From assembly GCF_010183535.1 (NCBI RefSeq), contig NC_071330.1, positions 7,049,717 to 7,113,716 on the forward strand: a stretch of DNA of 64,000 bases, read 5' to 3'. Below, in pieces: positions 60,601 through 64,000 of this stretch (position 1 is the first letter of the stretch; each line of letters begins with the position of its first letter). The position numbers and the translations under genes were made by a program. The notes beneath the pieces are model-generated. The model saw nothing but the letters and a program-made list of their open reading frames with translations. It was not told the origin of the DNA and did not search any database. This DNA is from Caenorhabditis remanei (Eukaryota; Nematoda; Chromadorea; Rhabditida; Rhabditidae).

Positions 60601-63600
60601 AGTCGTTTCACTCCGTTTTCAATAACGTATTCGCGACTCTCTTCCTCTTCGTACGCCTCTTTGAATGCGCTGTACTCCTCGTGCTCTTCCTTGAAAAAAG
60701 AATGTTCAGTTGTCGTCACCCCTCATTCTTTCATTCTTTTTCATCAAACGACACATACTTTTCATTCATTTTTATGAATTCTCAAACCCTTCTTTTCTAT
60801 TTTCTCAAAAGATAAGTCATACTTGCTTAATGACAAAATCTTACAAGTTTCTTGTTGAAAGACGAGAAAACTTGTATCGAGTTTTATGAGGTAGAGAAGA
60901 AGAAAAAGGGATGAGTAAAGCACGTAAAAGAAAATAAAAGAGAAAAGTAAATAGAGTGGGAGAAGAAGTCAAACATACTGTACTCTATTTTCATTCTTTT
61001 TCTTAACTTCCCCCGCTTTTAACAGATCATAAATTGATACTTATCCTTCGTTTGAAAAGAGAAGTTCGCTCAAATGATAACATCAGTAAAGTAGGAAAGA
61101 AAAGAACACTCAATTCCCTGTGGGAATTTCCAAAAATCAAAACTCTCTCATCTCAAGACACAAAATTCAAAGTTTAACCTAGAAGAAGTGCAGAAACTTG
61201 AAGAGTCAAAAAGCCATTCTTTTCGGTCTGGGAACGAAAAAAAGTGGAAAAAAGTTCGTAGTCAGTCAGTCAGCCTAGTGGAAAGGAAATGACAATTTTC
61301 GGGGTAGAAAATGTGCAACGTGTGGTGTAAAAACACATAAAACTTCTTTCTCGGAGCACCACTAAAATAGGGAAAAAGGAAAGAAAGACGAAAGGAGCAC
61401 TACCAGAAGAAGAGGAAAATGGGGTCGAAGGAAGGAAAAAGAGAGCTCTTTTGCTCGGAGCACTGATGATTAATTGAGAAATTGTGGTTGTCGCTAAGAG
61501 CAAGTTGTTGCTTTATATATTCTTTGTCGTCTTCTTATTCTTCTGTTCGATTTGTCTTTTTCAGACAAAAAGAAAACATTCACTGGATTAGAGGAAAACA
61601 CATAGTTCGATTGTTTGATGATGTTCTGATACTGTATTTGCACATTAGGTTTCTTTTAAAACTCCCCAACAAAAATTTCTTTGAATTAAGCTTTTTTAAA
61701 AACTGAACAATCAGTCAGGATATAAAACTTTTTTTAACCTTCTCAGTTTATTTCAGAAAATCAAATATACTCGAGGTTATTTGTAAAATGTTAATTGAAA
61801 AAGTCTAAAACTAGTACGAAATAGAGAATCCTCAAAGTATCCATTCGTTACTGGACAATGAAACGAAAAAACATATATTAGGCGTTAATCTCGTCTATAC
61901 ACACATGCAAATTGAATTTGCAAGAATGGAAGAAAACAAGTTAGGGAAAAAAGAGAAAGAAAGAAATTGGTTTTTTCTCGAAAGTTTGCAGAAAAAGTTT
62001 TCAGAGTGACTAATAGATTTTGGTTGGAAAAAGGTTCAGGGAACACTTTCAGAAGTTCTAGTAATCTAGATGAAATGACTGAAAACTTCCACTTCAGAAT
62101 CTAGACGAAGCCTACAGTAAGACCAGACAGATCCCATCGAGTTTAAAACGAGATCGTGGCAAGAAATTGCAGATTTTGTATAGTGAAATGTATAAATACT
62201 GGAATCTCTTTTCTCTGAGCCATCAGTTTTTTTCGTTAATGCCAGCCAATATGGAATACGACGTCGTCTTGACGAAGAAGAAAGGAGTGCCCTCCCGAAA
62301 CAAAATTCTCATGGGGACTGAATTTCGCATGAGCCAACTCCGCCCACTTTTTTCGGACGGGGGTCTTCTTTTCCAGAAAAGATAGAGGAAAAAAGGAGGT
62401 GAGGAGATGAAATCTTTGTGTTGTTGGCGGTTGGGGCCAAATAGTGAATAAATGAATGCCGAGGATATACCAGAGGAGGAGCACAGGGGGCGAAAGAAGG
62501 AAACGAGAAGGGCGCAAAAGTGAAGTGGATGGCAATTCCTTTGCTCTTTGTGCACATAAATCTCTCACTCTCTGGTGAGTATGTGGATTTACTCCTACTC
62601 TAACTCTCTTAAAAGTTAGTTTAGTTTACTAAGTAGTACTAGAACGCAAAAGTCAGAAAATATAGTCAAGATCGGCGAGATAACTGGTTTTTTGGAGTGG
62701 TGCATCCGAAAGTTTTCTTCAAATTTTGTTTAAAAAATCGTAGGTGTGCCGAATATCGTAAGAGAAAAAGTTCAAAGGTGAGATTCGTTTTGTAAAAATG
62801 GATAAGACAACACAGTTCAGTAACGATGTCTCGATTTGAACTCTCACTAAACATTTGGGATTCTAGGCCATGACTGAGTTTTGTAGCTTAAATGATCTAG
62901 GTTTCTGATCTTTCCTTTCTATATTATCTTTTGAAATTGAAATATTACTTTGATCTGAAACGTGACAAGTACAAAAATAAAAAGCTGTTTACGAGAAGCT
63001 CATCAAAGTTGAGAAAGTGTTGATCCAGATGAAAATCGTCTTATCTGATCTATTTCTAAAACAAATATCTTCTAGAGTAAAAGGTGCTTATCCGAGATTA
63101 CTGACTTCCAAAATACGTGAGAATTCACAAATGTTCGTAAAAGTAATTCAATTGTTCATAAGTCAAAACAAATAAACAAGCTGGCTCCATTATTGTTCCA
63201 TTTCGGAAGTATCACATATCCGAAACCATAAACATCGAGACATCGAACATACGTTGAAGCTTTTGAGTTTCAAATTTAAGTCAAAGTATTTCTATATTAT
63301 TCATTCCCTTATTTCAAGAGGAAATCCAAAAAAAATGGTCACGAAAACTGAGAACAAGGGGAGTGTTTGAAAATATCAAATTTCCAAAATGTTCGAAAAA
63401 ATGAATTGTTCGACACAGAGGATTCGAATCCAAACTAACTATAATTTATAGTTTCATTTTATGAGACGACTTAAACGGAAAGTTTATATTGATTCAAATA
63501 GAAAAATTCCGAGTGTTTGAGTTTATTATTATGCAACAAATAATGGAAAAAGCGGAGAATTGGAGCCGATCTCCAAGTTTCAAAACTATTCGAAACTATC

Positions 63601-64000
63601 AAAATTGTAAATTAAGGATTTCTTAAAATGTGTATCATGGATAGATCTATGACTGACTCACCTGCATTCTATCATCCGTAACAAAATTCATTGTAGCAGT
63701 ATCCGAATCTCTACTGTGAACTCGTTGCAATCTCTGTTCTTCTGACTCGGAGACGAAATGAGTTGGTCTGAAAACGAGAGTATAATAAAATCGAAAAGTG
63801 AGGAAAAAGGAAAAAGAACTGCTTCTCTTCCAACAAAAGAAAAACTGGATGGATTAGGCGAGGTCGGTGCGAAATTGGTCAAGAGCACTCCATCAAAAGA
63901 ACCCACCTCTTATTCACTTCAATTCTGACTCTTGGAGTTCCTTCCCTCATTTTGAGCAAATATGATTTATTCTGTAAAGATACGAAAATTTCAGATTAGT
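57682..64000 (-). CDS. feh-1: FEH-1, Fe65-like adaptor with WW and two PTB domains (5' end off window)
   Basis: Exons within the window: 63971-63907, 63767-63662, 60689-60554, 60182-60126, 60011-59628, 59558-59488, 59257-59189, 59109-58205, 58160-57950, 57762-57682 (TAA). The gene continues past 64000. Order of domains: acidic/basic N-terminal region, a WW domain ('LPPGWEKHQDPQGYSYYWHV', ending 'SGTIQRQPPPP'), a Pro-rich linker ('SPSPPPPPAVYS'), PTB1 ('FAVRSMGWIEISEDEL', 'IQSIRVWGVGRDNGRDFAYV') and PTB2 ('RVRYLSFLGIGKDVKHCAFI', 'ACKLRYQKVLDAH'). These match mammalian Fe65 closely. PTB2 of Fe65 binds the NPTY tail of amyloid precursor protein; in C. elegans FEH-1 binds APL-1 and is active in pharynx and neurons. 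The Trp in the second WW position and PTB folds look intact. Alternative starts upstream are likely. Confidence 0.93.
60690..63661 (-). other. 3-kb feh-1 intron
   Basis: No supportable exon or RNA gene is seen. It contains purine-rich tracts (60895-60965, 61370-61440, 62380-62520), which give overlapping Ser/Phe-rich frames on minus near 62.2-62.57 kb. Such a long intron may include an internal promoter for a shorter FEH-1 form. Confidence 0.45.

Noticed and set aside
62223..62568. Three overlapping minus-strand frames in the feh-1 intron
   Set aside because: Three frames open over the same purine-rich tract is a composition effect, not a gene.
1..64000. CRISPR arrays, rRNA, tRNA genes, insertion sequences, bacterial operons
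   Set aside because: Nothing resembling them was seen by eye; the DNA is eukaryotic. A tRNA scan could not be run, so a tRNA hidden in an intron is not fully excluded.

Overview
The window is nuclear DNA from a Caenorhabditis nematode, either C. elegans or a close relative. It shows many short introns with TTTCAG acceptors, AATAAA signals, acceptor sites lying directly before start codons (spliced-leader style), compact genes on both strands, and several proteins that match C. elegans families. Products recognised from 21.5 kb rightwards (a calcineurin-homologous protein, SLC30A9, a SET protein, TMEM-132, a dipeptidase, COSA-1, a Rab, an esterase, a PITP, a nuclear receptor, FEH-1) recall genes I remember from the Y71H2A/Y54F10A part of C. 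elegans chromosome III. That assignment is from memory and was not searched. No prokaryotic features are present. All gene models were spliced by eye and can be off by a base or an exon.

Layout. Positions 1-13,291 (minus) hold a very large secreted or membrane protein made almost wholly of fibronectin type III (FN3) domains. It has a signal peptide at 13,291 and its 3' end lies off the left edge. One 7.2-kb exon carries about 23 FN3 domains arranged as a six-domain higher-order repeat. Positions 13.3-21.5 kb are an apparently gene-free, purine-biased stretch, probably its upstream intron or control region. Next come a CHP/PBO-1-type EF-hand protein (21,555-25,502, minus) and an 86-residue single-pass membrane protein (25,759-27,730, plus) whose long intron holds palindromic elements.

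Positions 28-46.5 kb are a dense block: mitochondrial zinc transporter SLC30A9 (minus), a SETD3-like SET protein (plus, divergent from it), TMEM-132 (minus), a CNDP-type metallodipeptidase (minus), the meiotic cyclin-like protein COSA-1 (plus), a Rab-like GTPase (minus, 3' ends interlocked with cosa-1) and a type-B carboxylesterase (minus). Positions 48-53.5 kb hold a secreted Lys/Glu-rich protein, a class I phosphatidylinositol transfer protein and a mitochondrial Tim44-like/MAIP1-like protein, all on plus. Positions 53.5-64 kb hold a nuclear hormone receptor, a cytosolic protein tyrosine phosphatase, and FEH-1 (Fe65: one WW and two PTB domains), all on minus. FEH-1 runs off the right edge.

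Most genes are unrelated housekeeping or neuronal/meiotic genes. Their relationships are positional: one divergent promoter, several convergent pairs with touching or overlapping 3' ends, and one possible esterase-Rab operon. The least ordinary features are the FN3 super-repeat and its type-specific cysteines, the cosa-1/Rab antisense overlap, the hairpin elements in the 25.8-27.5 kb intron, and the odd P-box of the nuclear receptor.
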